Assembly (NCBI RefSeq): GCF_001742185.1
Contig: NZ_CP015750.1
Location: 4,154,001 to 4,218,000 of the forward strand
Direction: 5' to 3'
Length of the DNA: 64,000 bases
Source: Pectobacterium wasabiae CFBP 3304
GTDB taxonomy: Bacteria > Pseudomonadota > Gammaproteobacteria > Enterobacterales > Enterobacteriaceae
Shown here: positions 11,184 through 20,812 of the stretch, piece by piece
How the letters are laid out: each line of letters opens with the position of its first letter
Numbering within the stretch: position 1 is the stretch's first letter
Position numbers and translations under genes: made by a program
The notes under the pieces: model-generated
Databases searched by the model: none
What the model saw: the letters and a program-made list of their open reading frames with translations, nothing else
Told to the model about the DNA's origin: nothing

Positions 11184-12230
11184 ATGAGTGAGACCGTTCG
11201 TGTTGGGCTACTGGGCTACGGTTATGCCAGTAAGACGTTCCACGCGCCGTTAATTGCAGGTACGGCAGGGATGGAGCTGGTGGCCGTGTCCAGCAGCAAT
11301 GCTGAAAAAGTGCATGCGGATTGGGCTAATTTACGGGTTGAGAAAGATCCGCAGGCGTTGTTTAACGATCCCGATATTGACCTCATTGTTATCCCTACCC
11401 CTAATGACACGCACTTCCCGCTGGCGAAACTGGCGCTGGAAGCAGGCAAGCATGTCGTCGTCGATAAACCTTTTACCGTGACGTTGTCACACGCATACGA
11501 GCTGGGCGCGATTGCCGAGCGTGTCGGAAAAATGCTTTCTGTTTTCCATAACCGCCGTTGGGATAGCGACTTTCTGACGTTGAAACAGCTACTGTCAGCG
11601 GGAACGCTGGGAAATGTGGTGTATATGGAATCGCATTTCGATCGTTTCCGCCCCGAGGTTCGCCAACGCTGGCGCGAAGACGGCAGTGAAGGTAGTGGGA
11701 TTTGGTACGATCTTGGGCCGCACTTGCTGGATCAAGCTCTGGATCTGTTTGGCTTGCCGGTGGCAATTCAGGTAGATATGGCACGGTTGAGGCCTGGGAG
11801 TAAGGCAATAGATTATTTCCACGCGACGCTGATTTATCCGCAGCGCCGGGTGGTGTTGCATGCCAGTATGCTGGCGGCGGCAGCCTCCGCACGTTATACC
11901 GTGCATGGCACGCGCGGCAGTTTTGTAAAATATGATCTCGACCCACAGGAAGATCGTCTGAAAGCAGGTGAACGTCCGCCGCTAGCTGATTGGGGGCAGG
12001 ATAAGCGTGATGGCGTGCTGACGCTGTCTCGCGATGGCATCACGGCAGAGCAAACTATTACAACGATCCCAGGTAACTATCCGGCGTACTACGCGGCAAT
12101 ACGTGATGCGCTGCTGGGCAAAGGCGAAAACCCTGTCAGCGTGCATCAGGCCATTCAGGTGATGGAACTGATCGAGCTGGGATTGCTCTCCTATGAGCAG
12201 AAAAAAGCTGTTACGCTGAAAAATAGCTAG
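11184..12230 (+). CDS. ydgJ: YdgJ-type Gfo/Idh/MocA family oxidoreductase
   Basis: 348-residue NAD(P)-dependent oxidoreductase of the Gfo/Idh/MocA family. The N-terminal Rossmann fold has GLLGYGYASKTFHAPLI, and the family's catalytic-lysine motif appears as VVVDKPFTVT. The C-terminal alpha/beta domain includes GIWYDLGPHLLDQALDLFG, with the His/Asp of the active site. Length and order match E. coli YdgJ (346), which also lies near add. The substrate is unknown. The ribosome-binding site aagggga precedes the ATG. Confidence 0.92.
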   Translation: MSETVRVGLLGYGYASKTFHAPLIAGTAGMELVAVSSSNAEKVHADWANLRVEKDPQALFNDPDIDLIVIPTPNDTHFPLAKLALEAGKHVVVDKPFTVTLSHAYELGAIAERVGKMLSVFHNRRWDSDFLTLKQLLSAGTLGNVVYMESHFDRFRPEVRQRWREDGSEGSGIWYDLGPHLLDQALDLFGLPVAIQVDMARLRPGSKAIDYFHATLIYPQRRVVLHASMLAAAASARYTVHGTRGSFVKYDLDPQEDRLKAGERPPLADWGQDKRDGVLTLSRDGITAEQTITTIPGNYPAYYAAIRDALLGKGENPVSVHQAIQVMELIELGLLSYEQKKAVTLKNS

Positions 12231-12271
12231 ATTTACTGCGTTTTATTCCAGATAGTTAACGGTTTGTTTAA

Positions 12272-12295
12272 ACGGGCGATCTTAGGATCGCCCGT
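12272..12295 (+). terminator. Intrinsic terminator after ydgJ
   Basis: Perfect 10-bp stem acgggcgatc / gatcgcccgt with a TTAG tetraloop, 42 bp after the stop, followed by a short T-rich stretch (attgtta). Confidence 0.75.
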
Positions 12296-12347
12296 ATTGT
12301 TAGGGTGTTAATTGGGCTGATAACAGGCTAGGGGAAAGGTGTCAGGC

Positions 12348-13340
12348 ATGGGGTGGTTACAACGGTTACGCATTGATAAGTTTTTATTGGTTTTGATTTT
12401 GGTCGTGGTGACGGCGTCGATTCTTCCTGCTGAAGGCACCGTGAAGGTTTTCTTTGAGTACCTGACAACGGCGGCGATTGCTCTGTTGTTCTTTATGCAC
12501 GGTGCGAAGCTCTCACGTGAAGCGATTACTACCGGAATGGGGCACTGGCGTTTGCATTTAGTGGTGTTTGCCAGCACGTTTATTTTATTTCCGCTGCTGG
12601 GAATGGGCATGAGTCTGCTGTCACCGATTGTGCTGACGCCAACTTTATACCTCGGTTTCCTCTATCTGTGCGCGCTACCGGCGACGGTGCAGTCGGCGAT
12701 AGCATATACCTCCATGGCTGGTGGTAATGTGGCAGCGGCAATCTGTAGTGCGTCTGCATCCAGCATTTTGGGTGTGTTCCTCTCGCCGATTCTGGTCGGT
12801 TTACTGATGCAAACGCAGGGGGGCGAAACGGATACGCTGCATGCTATTGGTTCCATCATCATGCAATTGATGGTGCCTTTCGTCATTGGGCATTTGTCTC
12901 GTCCATTGATTGCCAAGTGGGTCGAACGCCACCGTAAACTGATTAATATTACTGACCGGTCATCGATTCTTTTGGTGGTGTATGTCGCCTTTAGTGAGGC
13001 AGTGGTTGAGGGCATTTGGGGACAGATCAACGGCTGGTCGCTGCTGGCTGTGGTTGGTTGTTCGATGGTGCTGTTAACCATTGTGCTGGTGGTGAATACG
13101 CTGGCTGCGCGCAAGTTGGGCTTTAATACCGCGGATGAAATCACCATTGTCTTCTGTGGGTCGAAAAAGAGCCTGGCGAATGGGATTCCGATGGCAAACG
13201 TGCTGTTTCCTGCGGCCGCTGTTGGCGCGATGGTGCTGCCGTTAATGATCTTCCATCAAATTCAATTGATGGTGTGCGCCGCGCTGGCACAGCGTTATGC
13301 CAAACGGCTAACTAAAGAACAAGATACGTCTCATCAGTAA
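12348..13340 (+). CDS. YfeH-like transporter of the bile acid:sodium symporter superfamily
   Basis: About 330-residue inner-membrane protein with nine or ten hydrophobic segments, of the SBF-like (YfeH) branch of the BASS superfamily. Family-like segments include LCALPATVQSAIAYTSMAGGNVAAAICSASASS (12670-12768) and IVFCGSKKSLANGIPM, the crossover regions that bind sodium in characterised members. ATG 12348 is taken as start; an in-frame GTG at 12339 is possible because the purine-rich sequence could serve either. The substrate is not predictable. Single gene flanked by hairpins. Confidence 0.85.
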   Translation: MGWLQRLRIDKFLLVLILVVVTASILPAEGTVKVFFEYLTTAAIALLFFMHGAKLSREAITTGMGHWRLHLVVFASTFILFPLLGMGMSLLSPIVLTPTLYLGFLYLCALPATVQSAIAYTSMAGGNVAAAICSASASSILGVFLSPILVGLLMQTQGGETDTLHAIGSIIMQLMVPFVIGHLSRPLIAKWVERHRKLINITDRSSILLVVYVAFSEAVVEGIWGQINGWSLLAVVGCSMVLLTIVLVVNTLAARKLGFNTADEITIVFCGSKKSLANGIPMANVLFPAAAVGAMVLPLMIFHQIQLMVCAALAQRYAKRLTKEQDTSHQ

Positions 13341-13614
13341 GATATTATCGATCCCTCGCGATATAAAGCGAGGGGCGTAAAAATCAGCCGTGGAAGTAAT
13401 TACACGTGGATAACGCCTGATACTCAGCGCTGTTTTCGCTCGGTGCGGACAATCCCTTGACCGGCAGACGCCGGATCACGCTGACTTCAACGCGCTGACA
13501 CCAAAGAGGGATGCAGCATAATCGAGGCAGAAATCTGCTTAACAACATGCCTGAAACTGTTCAGACAAACCGAACCGGTTCTAAGACTTTTGCTGGTCCT
13601 ACAGGAGTCCGTTT
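13341..13614. other. Intergenic region
   Basis: 274 bp. It begins with a hairpin at 13353-13374 (ccctcgc / gcgaggg) that lacks a U-tract. The rest is GC-rich and may hold the small minus-strand frame described at 13384-13548. The ribosome-binding site of the downstream gene (caggag) lies at its right end. Confidence 0.5.
13384..13548 (-). CDS. Possible 54-residue small ORF or gene remnant
   Basis: ATG-initiated minus-strand frame of 54 codons in an otherwise gene-free gap. The product is rich in Arg and Cys and contains VSVIRRLPVKGLSAPSE, faintly reminiscent of the RYPVKGLS motif at the start of MOSC-type domains. No convincing ribosome-binding site precedes the ATG. It may be a decayed piece of a larger gene or chance; not assigned a function. 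Confidence 0.2.
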   Translation of the reverse strand: MLLSRFLPRLCCIPLWCQRVEVSVIRRLPVKGLSAPSENSAEYQALSTCNYFHG

Positions 13615-14676
13615 GTGATTCGATACACCCTCATATTCCTTATGGCCGTAGGCATTAGCAGCGTCAACGCCGCTGAAGACGTCCCCTTGGATCTTGACAT
13701 CAAGGACTGGATTATTGGCTGTGATAACACACGAGAATGCACTGCCATCGGTGCCGTCCCAGTACGCGACGACGTCGGTATCCTGACTTTCAGCCTACGT
13801 GTAACGCGTAAAGCCGGCCCGCAGGGCGCCTTGCGGATAGGCGTGTTTAGCTACAACGCCACCCGTGGCCAACCAACGCTCGATGGCAAACCGATAAAAA
13901 ATCGATTTGGGCCTGGCGAACTGAAAGAAGGCGATGTCCCCGAGGTTTTCGCGCTGACCGGAACAGACGCTAAGTCCCTGATCGAAGAATTGCGTAACGG
14001 GTATGAATTGATATTGCCCATCGAGGGCGGTACCTCCGTCGCCTCGCTGAACGGGATGAGCGCGTCTCTTTTGTTGATGGATTCGGTTCAGGGGCGGGTT
14101 GGCACACAGGACGCATTGATCGCCAAGGGGCAAGTGCCTGGTAGCAGTGTGCCGCAACCGCCTGCCGTACCGCCGTTGCCGAATGGGTATACACCCGCTG
14201 CCCTGACCCAGGGAAGGGCAAAAGAGATAGCGGATGCGGTGATTGTTGCAACTCGTAAGGATTGGCAGACGGATTTGGTTGAAGGCATTCCGCCAAAAGC
14301 AGAAACATTCGCTTTGAGCGAAGATCAAGCGCTGGTAATCATCGAAACGGGCTGTGGGGCATACAACTGTGCCTACCGTATTTATCAGACCCCCTTGAAC
14401 CACCCTGAACAAGCGCGTCCGGCGCAGATTGCCGAGGTGCCACGTCTGCCGTATATGCTGCCCCATGGTTATGTCGAATTTAACCCTGCCACTGGTGAGC
14501 TGAGCAGCTATACGCTTGCGATGGGTATGGGAGGCTGTGGCACCTCGCTGCGCTGGCGCTATAACGGCAATAGTTTCACGCTACTGCGTGCAGCCCAAAT
14601 GAACGTTTGTATGGGACTGGATCAGGCCTATTGGCCAGTTCTGTGGCGTACTGAGCTAAGCCCCGGAGGGCAATGA
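13615..14676 (+). CDS. DUF1176 exported protein
   Basis: 353-residue predicted periplasmic protein of the DUF1176 family, of unknown function. It starts at GTG 13615 with ribosome-binding site caggag 7 bp upstream, and has a short signal peptide ending near SSVNA-AED. A proline-rich linker (SSVPQPPAVPPLPNGYTP) separates the N- and C-terminal halves. The C-terminal half carries conserved cysteines (ETGCGAYNC, GGCGTSLRW, NVCMG) likely to form disulfides. Monocistronic, with hairpins downstream. Confidence 0.8.
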   Translation: MIRYTLIFLMAVGISSVNAAEDVPLDLDIKDWIIGCDNTRECTAIGAVPVRDDVGILTFSLRVTRKAGPQGALRIGVFSYNATRGQPTLDGKPIKNRFGPGELKEGDVPEVFALTGTDAKSLIEELRNGYELILPIEGGTSVASLNGMSASLLLMDSVQGRVGTQDALIAKGQVPGSSVPQPPAVPPLPNGYTPAALTQGRAKEIADAVIVATRKDWQTDLVEGIPPKAETFALSEDQALVIIETGCGAYNCAYRIYQTPLNHPEQARPAQIAEVPRLPYMLPHGYVEFNPATGELSSYTLAMGMGGCGTSLRWRYNGNSFTLLRAAQMNVCMGLDQAYWPVLWRTELSPGGQ

Positions 14677-14684
14677 AAAACCTG

Positions 14685-14741
14685 AGCCAGGTGGCTTAAG
14701 TCCGCCTGGCTAGCCGAATGAGCGCGAGTATGCCATTCGGC
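14685..14741 (+). terminator. Paired hairpins after the DUF1176 gene
   Basis: Two adjacent stem-loops: agccaggtgg / ccgcctggct (14685-14711, one wobble) and gccgaatg / cattcggc (14713-14741). The second is followed by the T-rich cttctgtttcc and is the likelier terminator. Confidence 0.65.
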
Positions 14742-14959
14742 CTTCTGTTTCCGTATGATTGAGCTTTAGCCCTCTCGCACGGCCTGGGATGTCGTCATCT
14801 GTAACTATTTAGAAATGGTTTAAATAATCTATTACAGTGATAGTTTCAAAAGTGTATCACTTTCTCGATCTGGTACGTTATAACAATGCTGGCTCATCGA
14901 CATTCGTTGTCGAGAGCAGGGCACAGTTGATGATAATGAGTCTTTGAGATCGAGGGAAT

Positions 14960-15418
14960 ATGTTAAAAAAAACGGTGTTAACTTTAGCAATGCTAGGGAC
15001 GTTGGCTTCTGCATCTGTGCAGGCAGCTCAGCATGTGGATTGTGTGAAAACCGATCAAAAACAGATTGCATCGTTATTTGACCGCTGGAATGCCTCGTTG
15101 CAAACCGGTGATGCGAAGAAAGTTGATAAAAATTATGCATCAGATGCTGTGCTGTTACCGACATTATCGGGTAAACCGCGCACGAATGACGCGGAGCGTA
15201 TTGATTACTTCGAGCATTTTCTAGCGAAAAAGCCAGTTGGGAAAATTGACACCCGCACGATCCGTCTTGGCTGTAATGACGCCGTTGACACCGGAACCTA
15301 CACTTTCACATTCGGTGATGGAAGTGAAGCCAAGGCGCGCTTTACTTACACCTACATCTGGGACGGAAAACAGTGGTTGATCAGCTCACACCATTCGTCG
15401 GCAACGCCGAAGGATTGA
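14960..15418 (+). CDS. SgcJ/EcaC-family (SnoaL-like) exported protein
   Basis: 152-residue secreted protein. The signal peptide MLKKTVLTLAMLGTLASASV is cleaved near VQA-AQ, followed by a single NTF2-like/SnoaL-type domain. The typical DUF4440 N-terminal helix IASLFDRWNASLQTGDAKKVDKNY (15067-15138) and C-terminal RFTYTYIWDGKQWLISSHHSS identify the SgcJ/EcaC family. Two cysteines, near the mature N-terminus and in RLGCND, could pair in the periplasm. The biochemical role is unknown. Stands alone with its own terminator. Confidence 0.85.
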   Translation: MLKKTVLTLAMLGTLASASVQAAQHVDCVKTDQKQIASLFDRWNASLQTGDAKKVDKNYASDAVLLPTLSGKPRTNDAERIDYFEHFLAKKPVGKIDTRTIRLGCNDAVDTGTYTFTFGDGSEAKARFTYTYIWDGKQWLISSHHSSATPKD

Positions 15419-15444
15419 GTCATCTACTGTAATAAATTCGAACC

Positions 15445-15470
15445 AAACGGCTAACGAGAGTTAGCCGTTT
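15445..15470 (+). terminator. Strong intrinsic terminator
   Basis: Perfect 11-bp stem aaacggctaac / gttagccgttt with loop gaga and a following T run; the A-rich left arm could let it serve the convergent add transcript too. Confidence 0.9.
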
Positions 15471-15518
15471 TTTGTATGCGGTAGACAGAAGTGACTGCAT
15501 GACATGAGGTTACTGTTA

Positions 15519-16532
15519 TCAGGCAGAACCGCGTTTGCGCAGAACCTTTTCGCGCAACTGCTGCTTTTCCTGCTCGCTGATAAACGCAATGTTCAGGCCA
15601 TTTTCCTGCGCTTTACGGGTTTCAACCGCCGTCAGGCCAGCAAGAGGGGCTGCAACTTCATACTCATGGCGGATTTCAATGCCTTGAACCGCAGGGTCGT
15701 CTGTGTTGATGGTGGCTGGAATGCCGTAACGCAGGAAGTGGATCAACGGATGTTTATCCAGTGATTCTACTGTACTGGTTTGGATGTTGGAGGTCAGACA
15801 GGATTCAATACCAATTCCATTCTCTGCCATGTGCGTCATCAAATGAGGATCGATAATCGCAGTAACGCCATGCCCGATGCGCTCTGCGCCCAGATGATTA
15901 ATCGCCTGCCAAATACTTTCCGGCCCGGCGGCTTCCCCTGCGTGAACGGTGATGTGCCAGCCAGCATCGCGGGCTTGTTGGAAGTGAGAAGTAAACAGCG
16001 CACCTGGGTGCCCCAGTTCATCACCTGCCAGATCGAGTGCCACGATGCGATCGCGTTGGGATAACAACGCATCCAGTTCTTGCTGGCAGGCCTCGGTGCC
16101 GAATGTCCGGCTCATAATACCAATCAGGCGAATGTCGGTATCGAAATCACGACTGCCTGCGGTAATACCGTCGATCACCGCTTCAACAACGCCGGCAATC
16201 GGCAGCTTATGATTCATCGCCATATAGTAGGGAGAGAAGCGCAGCTCGGCGTAGTCCAGCCCGGCTTTCATGGCGTCTTCAACATTCTCGTAAGCGACAC
16301 GGCGACAGGCGTCTAGCGAACCGAGCACGGCCACACCCCAGTCGAGCTTTTGTAAAAAGCTCAATAAGTCTGGCTCGTTTTTAGTGATCTGAACATGAGG
16401 GCGAAGAGCCTCAAGATCGTTGGCTGGTAACGCAATATTGAACTGGCGTCCGAGTTCCAGGATACTCTGGGCACGGATATTGCCATCCAAATGGCGGTGG
16501 ATGTCCGTCAATGGCAGGAGTGAATCAATCAT
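15519..16532 (-). CDS. add: Adenosine deaminase
   Basis: 337-residue purine salvage enzyme deaminating adenosine and deoxyadenosine to inosine (E. coli Add is 333). The zinc ligands are visible in HRHLDGN (residues 12-18), HVHAGEA-type IHVHAGEA rendered here as [10 protein letters not shown], and INTDDPAV. The catalytic Glu lies in HAGEA and the conserved SCLTSN loop is present. Monocistronic, convergent with the SgcJ-family gene; the neighbourhood (ydgJ, ydgA, manA) equals the E. coli map. Confidence 0.97.
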   Translation of the reverse strand: MIDSLLPLTDIHRHLDGNIRAQSILELGRQFNIALPANDLEALRPHVQITKNEPDLLSFLQKLDWGVAVLGSLDACRRVAYENVEDAMKAGLDYAELRFSPYYMAMNHKLPIAGVVEAVIDGITAGSRDFDTDIRLIGIMSRTFGTEACQQELDALLSQRDRIVALDLAGDELGHPGALFTSHFQQARDAGWHITVHAGEAAGPESIWQAINHLGAERIGHGVTAIIDPHLMTHMAENGIGIESCLTSNIQTSTVESLDKHPLIHFLRYGIPATINTDDPAVQGIEIRHEYEVAAPLAGLTAVETRKAQENGLNIAFISEQEKQQLREKVLRKRGSA

Positions 16533-16653
16533 AATGTTATTATCTGATTACTGTTTTTCGTGCGACAAAGTATAAAAAGAAATCGTGGTAAATAGCTAAT
16601 TGTTACCGCTAAAACTCAAGCATTTTGGACGATCGTTGCGCAATATCCCTTCG

Positions 16654-17631
16654 TTATTGTCTTTTTTGTCCTGTTATAGGGGCGTTCAACGTAGGGATAG
16701 CCCGGATATAGATGAGTTCGCTGAGTAACTCCACCAACGTTTGGCTGACAATCACGGCCGGAAGTAGCGGCAACGCCCCCGGTATTGCCAACGCCAACGG
16801 CAGAATAACCAACGAATTACGCGTACTGGCGCTAAACGCCACCGCTCGCCCGCTGGCTGAATCCAACCGGAACACGCGTCCAGTGAACCAACCGAGCAAC
16901 GGTGCCAACAGTGCAAAAAGCAGATAAAACGGCACGACGAGTAAAACCGAAGCCCAGGTGGCGCGTAACGGTGGAATGACCGCCGCCACCACGATAAACA
17001 GCACCAATGCGGTAGCCGGAACAGGCAGGTAGCCCAATACCTCCGTCAATGTCGCTATCGTAAGCTGACGTGGCGCGAGCCATTGCAGAAGGGCCGCTAG
17101 CGCTAAAGGCACGACAATCAGCCAGATAAATGCATCGATAAAGGGGGCGAAGACGATAAGCCCTGCGGCATCATGGCCGAGAAATAGCGTCAGGTAGAAG
17201 GGCAACGCCAGCATTTGCAGCATCAATAGTATGGGTGTAGCGGCCAACAGGCGGGTGGCATCGGCGCGCCCCAGATGCGCGAATGTCACCACGTAGTCAA
17301 TACAGGGTGCGAGTAACACCAATAGAATGCCCAGTTTCAACAGCGGTTCAGCAGGGAGAAAGGGTAACATCACCGCGACCAGCAAAGGGATCACGATGAA
17401 ATTGGCAACGATCAGTGCGCCGATGAATCTCACCTGGGTGAGGCTTTTTCCGATCGTGGTCAGCGGAACTTGCAGGAACGTGACAAACAGCATTAGCGCC
17501 AGCGCGGGATTAATCACGACATCCAACTGTTCCGTTTCTGGTAGCACTAGGGCGGCTGTCACCGCCGCTATCACGGCAAAAAAATAGATCGCGACCTGAT
17601 GGGCCTCCATGAAGGATTTCAACGCGGGCAT
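16654..17631 (-). CDS. Arsenite-permease-like (ACR3/BASS superfamily) membrane transporter
   Basis: 325-residue protein with ten hydrophobic segments, related to the ACR3 arsenical permeases and to bile-acid:sodium symporters. The ACR3-like motif LLLAPCIDYVVTFAHLGRADATRL keeps the Cys that binds arsenite in characterised ACR3 proteins. The later crossover segment is VAFSASTRNSLVILPLALAIPG (16790-16855 on the minus strand). No arsR or arsC lies next to it, so a role in arsenic efflux is only suggested. Downstream of ydgA in the same direction but separated by a terminator. Confidence 0.8.
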   Translation of the reverse strand: MPALKSFMEAHQVAIYFFAVIAAVTAALVLPETEQLDVVINPALALMLFVTFLQVPLTTIGKSLTQVRFIGALIVANFIVIPLLVAVMLPFLPAEPLLKLGILLVLLAPCIDYVVTFAHLGRADATRLLAATPILLMLQMLALPFYLTLFLGHDAAGLIVFAPFIDAFIWLIVVPLALAALLQWLAPRQLTIATLTEVLGYLPVPATALVLFIVVAAVIPPLRATWASVLLVVPFYLLFALLAPLLGWFTGRVFRLDSASGRAVAFSASTRNSLVILPLALAIPGALPLLPAVIVSQTLVELLSELIYIRAIPTLNAPITGQKRQ

Positions 17632-17673
17632 GATGTTGTCTCAATATCAAGCAGAAGAGGTAGGACAGAAAAA

Positions 17674-17699
17674 CGGTGGCTGCAAGGGCGGCCACCGTG
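17674..17699 (-). terminator. Intrinsic terminator after ydgA
   Basis: Stem acggtggc / gccaccgt followed on the minus strand by a T run (gtttttctg), 33 bp after the ydgA stop. Confidence 0.8.
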
Positions 17700-17731
17700 T
17701 GTTTTAGCGCGTCAGACTACCGAGTACTGGC

Positions 17732-19282
17732 TTATTGTACCGGTGGCGTAACGGGTTCTTCTTGTGCCCCAGGCTGAGATTCTTCACCTTCTTCCGTGGG
17801 AACGGAGAAATAAGGTGCGATGAAGTCAGCTAGCGGTATTTTATTACCGTTGAAATCAATTTGACCGTCAGCGTAATGCAGTGAGCTGGTAATGGCATTG
17901 TCCTTTGTGACGCTCAACTGGTTCATTTGGCCAATATCCGCCATCATCTTAGCTTGCTGCTGCGCCATTTCTGTCGCCTGCTTTTGCTCTTTATCGTTCG
18001 TTGGTTTCGGCCCTGCTTGTATCATTAACTCTGCCAGCACCTCCAGCGGGACATTCAACTTCGCATCGAGTTTTTTGACCGACTGACGAATAATTTTTTC
18101 TTCATCCGATACCGCCGCGTCAATGGTTTTATCTGTGCTCTGCAACGGATCGGTTAAATCCAGCGCTAGCGTGAACGTCCCTTCGCCCTTGCTGTTTTTC
18201 CAACTGATCGGAGAGATTTCAATGCTCGGATTGCCTTTCAGCAACTGTGGCAGATATTGCAGAATAGACATGGTAACGTCGCGCTGGTAAGCATCGGGAT
18301 CCATCGTGCTCTGGTCTTGCAACAGTTTCTGTATTCTTGCCTGATAGGCGGTAAGGAATTGTTTCGTGCCTTCGCCATCAAGCTGTGAAATAGACATGTT
18401 CACGTTACCCGAGCCCAGATTGCGGTCGCCGATGATTAATGATCCCAGCGTTACGGCCATTTTTCCAGTCAGATTCTTGTCATCTTCCGTCGCGCTGCTT
18501 TGCAGAGCGAAGTCGTTGAGTTTAACGGGCTCGCCACCTTCTACGGTAAACGTCATGGATTTAAGGGATAGGGCACCATCGCCTAAATCAAGGTCGAATT
18601 TGCCTTTCTGATTGGTCCCTTTGATGGAGAAATCGGTGACATCAACATTTTCTGTCTGGCCCCAGGCATTTTTCCTTTCCATCTTCACGCTGCTGATAGT
18701 GGTATCTATCTTGCTGCTGCGCAGGTCGTGCCCGATATCGAGTAAGATATCCGCACCGCTGAAGGAAAATTTCTGTTCTGGCGTTTGATGGTCGATCGGC
18801 ACCAGCGTAATGAGTGACTGTGTATCACCGCTGTAAGCAACGCGGGTTTCGGCTGTAAAGAATGGCTTATCTTTAGTCAGTTCAAACCAGGCTTTGACGG
18901 CGGGCGTATTGGCCAACTCGGTATGGACAGAACCCATCGCTGGTGCAAAGTTGAACTTCTTGAGCTGTGCCAGCGGGAACGGGCCATGAAAGACGGTTTC
19001 GTTGAAGACCAACTCTTCACCAGGCGCAAGGAACTGAGTGCCTTTTGCTGTGCCATCGCTCTGTAATACATAGGCTAGCGTGCTGCTGAATACGCCGCCC
19101 TGATAGTCGCGATAAACGACTTTCAACCCTGCATTTGGGTAGGCTTGCTTAATCTGCGTATTCAACGTATCGGTAAAACCATCAATCTGCTGAGCCAACT
19201 GCTTGCCGGTGTACCAGGATGCGCCAGTCCAGATGGCACCCAGAGCAACAATAACGCCTACGGCGACTAATGACTTCTTCAT
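17732..19282 (-). CDS. ydgA: YdgA family protein (DUF945)
   Basis: 516-residue protein of the YdgA/DUF945 family (E. coli YdgA is 502). It has an N-terminal signal anchor (residues 4-24), the conserved start MKKSLVAVGVIVALG and the motif YPNAGLKVVYRDYQGGVFSS, then a long periplasmic beta-rich repeat region. The C-terminal tail is acidic and proline-rich (TEEGEESQPGAQEEPVTPP), longer than usual. The family has been reported as inner-membrane or periplasmic without settled function. Adjacent to manA, as in E. coli. Confidence 0.93.
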   Translation of the reverse strand: MKKSLVAVGVIVALGAIWTGASWYTGKQLAQQIDGFTDTLNTQIKQAYPNAGLKVVYRDYQGGVFSSTLAYVLQSDGTAKGTQFLAPGEELVFNETVFHGPFPLAQLKKFNFAPAMGSVHTELANTPAVKAWFELTKDKPFFTAETRVAYSGDTQSLITLVPIDHQTPEQKFSFSGADILLDIGHDLRSSKIDTTISSVKMERKNAWGQTENVDVTDFSIKGTNQKGKFDLDLGDGALSLKSMTFTVEGGEPVKLNDFALQSSATEDDKNLTGKMAVTLGSLIIGDRNLGSGNVNMSISQLDGEGTKQFLTAYQARIQKLLQDQSTMDPDAYQRDVTMSILQYLPQLLKGNPSIEISPISWKNSKGEGTFTLALDLTDPLQSTDKTIDAAVSDEEKIIRQSVKKLDAKLNVPLEVLAELMIQAGPKPTNDKEQKQATEMAQQQAKMMADIGQMNQLSVTKDNAITSSLHYADGQIDFNGNKIPLADFIAPYFSVPTEEGEESQPGAQEEPVTPPVQ

Positions 19283-19401
19283 TTTTATTCATCCTTTGGT
19301 AAAAAAATGCGCGTTTTCAACGCGACACGCTGATAGTTTTTAATGTGATACACGAGTAATTTTCAACGCTATACACGTGTAACAACAGTGTACGGAATGC
19401 G

Positions 19402-20574
19402 TTATCGGTTAAATACGCGAGCGAGACGCCCTTGTCCCTCAACCGTTATCGGTGACTCACTAGCGGAAATAAAGCAGGATTCTCCTGGACGTAGCGAGAG
19501 TCGCTGCTCGTTTTTTTGCAGGACGGCATGGCCGTCAACACAAAATATAATCGCGGCACTGTTTTGGCTGAGCGTTTGCGGACCCGGGTTCAGTTCGTGC
19601 AGCGAAAAAGCAAAATCATCAACAGGAATAGGGAAACTCAGTTCATTACCCTGTCGGTGCGGCGTAGTCAGTAATTGATTTGCGGGCTTGGCTTCAAATA
19701 CCACATTTTCCAGCAGCTCTGGAATATCAATGTATTTCGGCGTTAGCCCCGCACGCAGCACGTTATCCGAGTTAGCCATGACTTCTAATGCCACGCCTTT
19801 CAGATAGGCATGCGGCGTTTGAGCAAACAGGAACATGGCTTCGCCGGGTTGAAGTGTAATCACATTCAGCAACAGCGGGGAAAACAACCCACTGTCATCG
19901 GAATAATAGTGGGTAATCGCGCGGATGGTGGACCAGGGTTCGCCATTTTGGCTGTTTAGCGCGGCTTTCAATACGCCGAGCGCGCGTGATTTTTGCTCAC
20001 CTTCCATACTCAGTAGATTGGTGAACAGCATGGCGAGGTTTTTCGCGTCAGGCTGTTGTAAAAATGCAGTGATTGACGGGTGCGCACTGGCAACTGGCTC
20101 CAGTAGGTGCACAATTTCAGATAATTCTCGGAATCCGTTCATGGCTTGAAAGGGGGTTAAGGCATAAACCAATTCCGGTTTGTGATTGGCATCTTTGTAA
20201 TTTCTTTCGGCCGCATCCAGTGCGATACCCGCTGCATTCTCTTTCGCAAAGCCTTGTTCTGCCGCTGATTTATTCGGGTGAACCTGAATAGAAAGCGGCT
20301 GTTCTGCGCATAAGACTTTAAACAAAAAAGGTAATTCGCCAAAATGTTGCGTAACCGTTGCGCCAAGATGAGTTATGGCGTCTTCGGCAATGACGTCGTG
20401 CAGGTTTCGGGCATTGCCTTTTTCATCAATAACCGCCGAGCTACTTTTGGGATGCGCCCCCATCCATAGTTCTGCCATCGGTAAATTATTAGGATTATCA
20501 ATGCCGTATAGCTCAGTTAAGGCATGTTTGCTGCCCCAGGCATAGTGCTGGACGCAATTACGCATTTTTTGCAT
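19402..20574 (-). CDS. manA: Mannose-6-phosphate isomerase, class I
   Basis: 390-residue zinc enzyme interconverting mannose-6-P and fructose-6-P (E. coli ManA is 391). The N-terminus MQKMRNCVQHYAWGSKHALTE and the zinc/substrate motifs FLFKVLCAEQPLSIQVHPNK (Gln/His ligands) and HKPELVYALTPF are intact. The C-terminal cupin motif is FAQTPHAYLKGVALEVMANSDNVLRAGLTPKYID (19740-19840). Divergent from fumC; the class I fumarase gene fumA found between them in E. coli is missing. Confidence 0.97.
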   Translation of the reverse strand: MQKMRNCVQHYAWGSKHALTELYGIDNPNNLPMAELWMGAHPKSSSAVIDEKGNARNLHDVIAEDAITHLGATVTQHFGELPFLFKVLCAEQPLSIQVHPNKSAAEQGFAKENAAGIALDAAERNYKDANHKPELVYALTPFQAMNGFRELSEIVHLLEPVASAHPSITAFLQQPDAKNLAMLFTNLLSMEGEQKSRALGVLKAALNSQNGEPWSTIRAITHYYSDDSGLFSPLLLNVITLQPGEAMFLFAQTPHAYLKGVALEVMANSDNVLRAGLTPKYIDIPELLENVVFEAKPANQLLTTPHRQGNELSFPIPVDDFAFSLHELNPGPQTLSQNSAAIIFCVDGHAVLQKNEQRLSLRPGESCFISASESPITVEGQGRLARVFNR

Positions 20575-20812
20575 GTCGGCTCTCTGCTATTACATTAATT
20601 GTTAATTTTTGTGATATTGGCTGCTAACTACTTGAATGATTATGAATACACTGCATCTTCTTTGCTTCATGGTAATGTTTTATGTAGCGTGATGCCAGAC
20701 CGTGTTAGTAGACACAATAAGTGTTATAGGCCAGCCAGTGTTGTCAGAATAGGCCCAGCGATGTGATTCGATGTCTTCTACTATTTGAATCTGTGTTTAA
20801 GGAGGAAAGGTA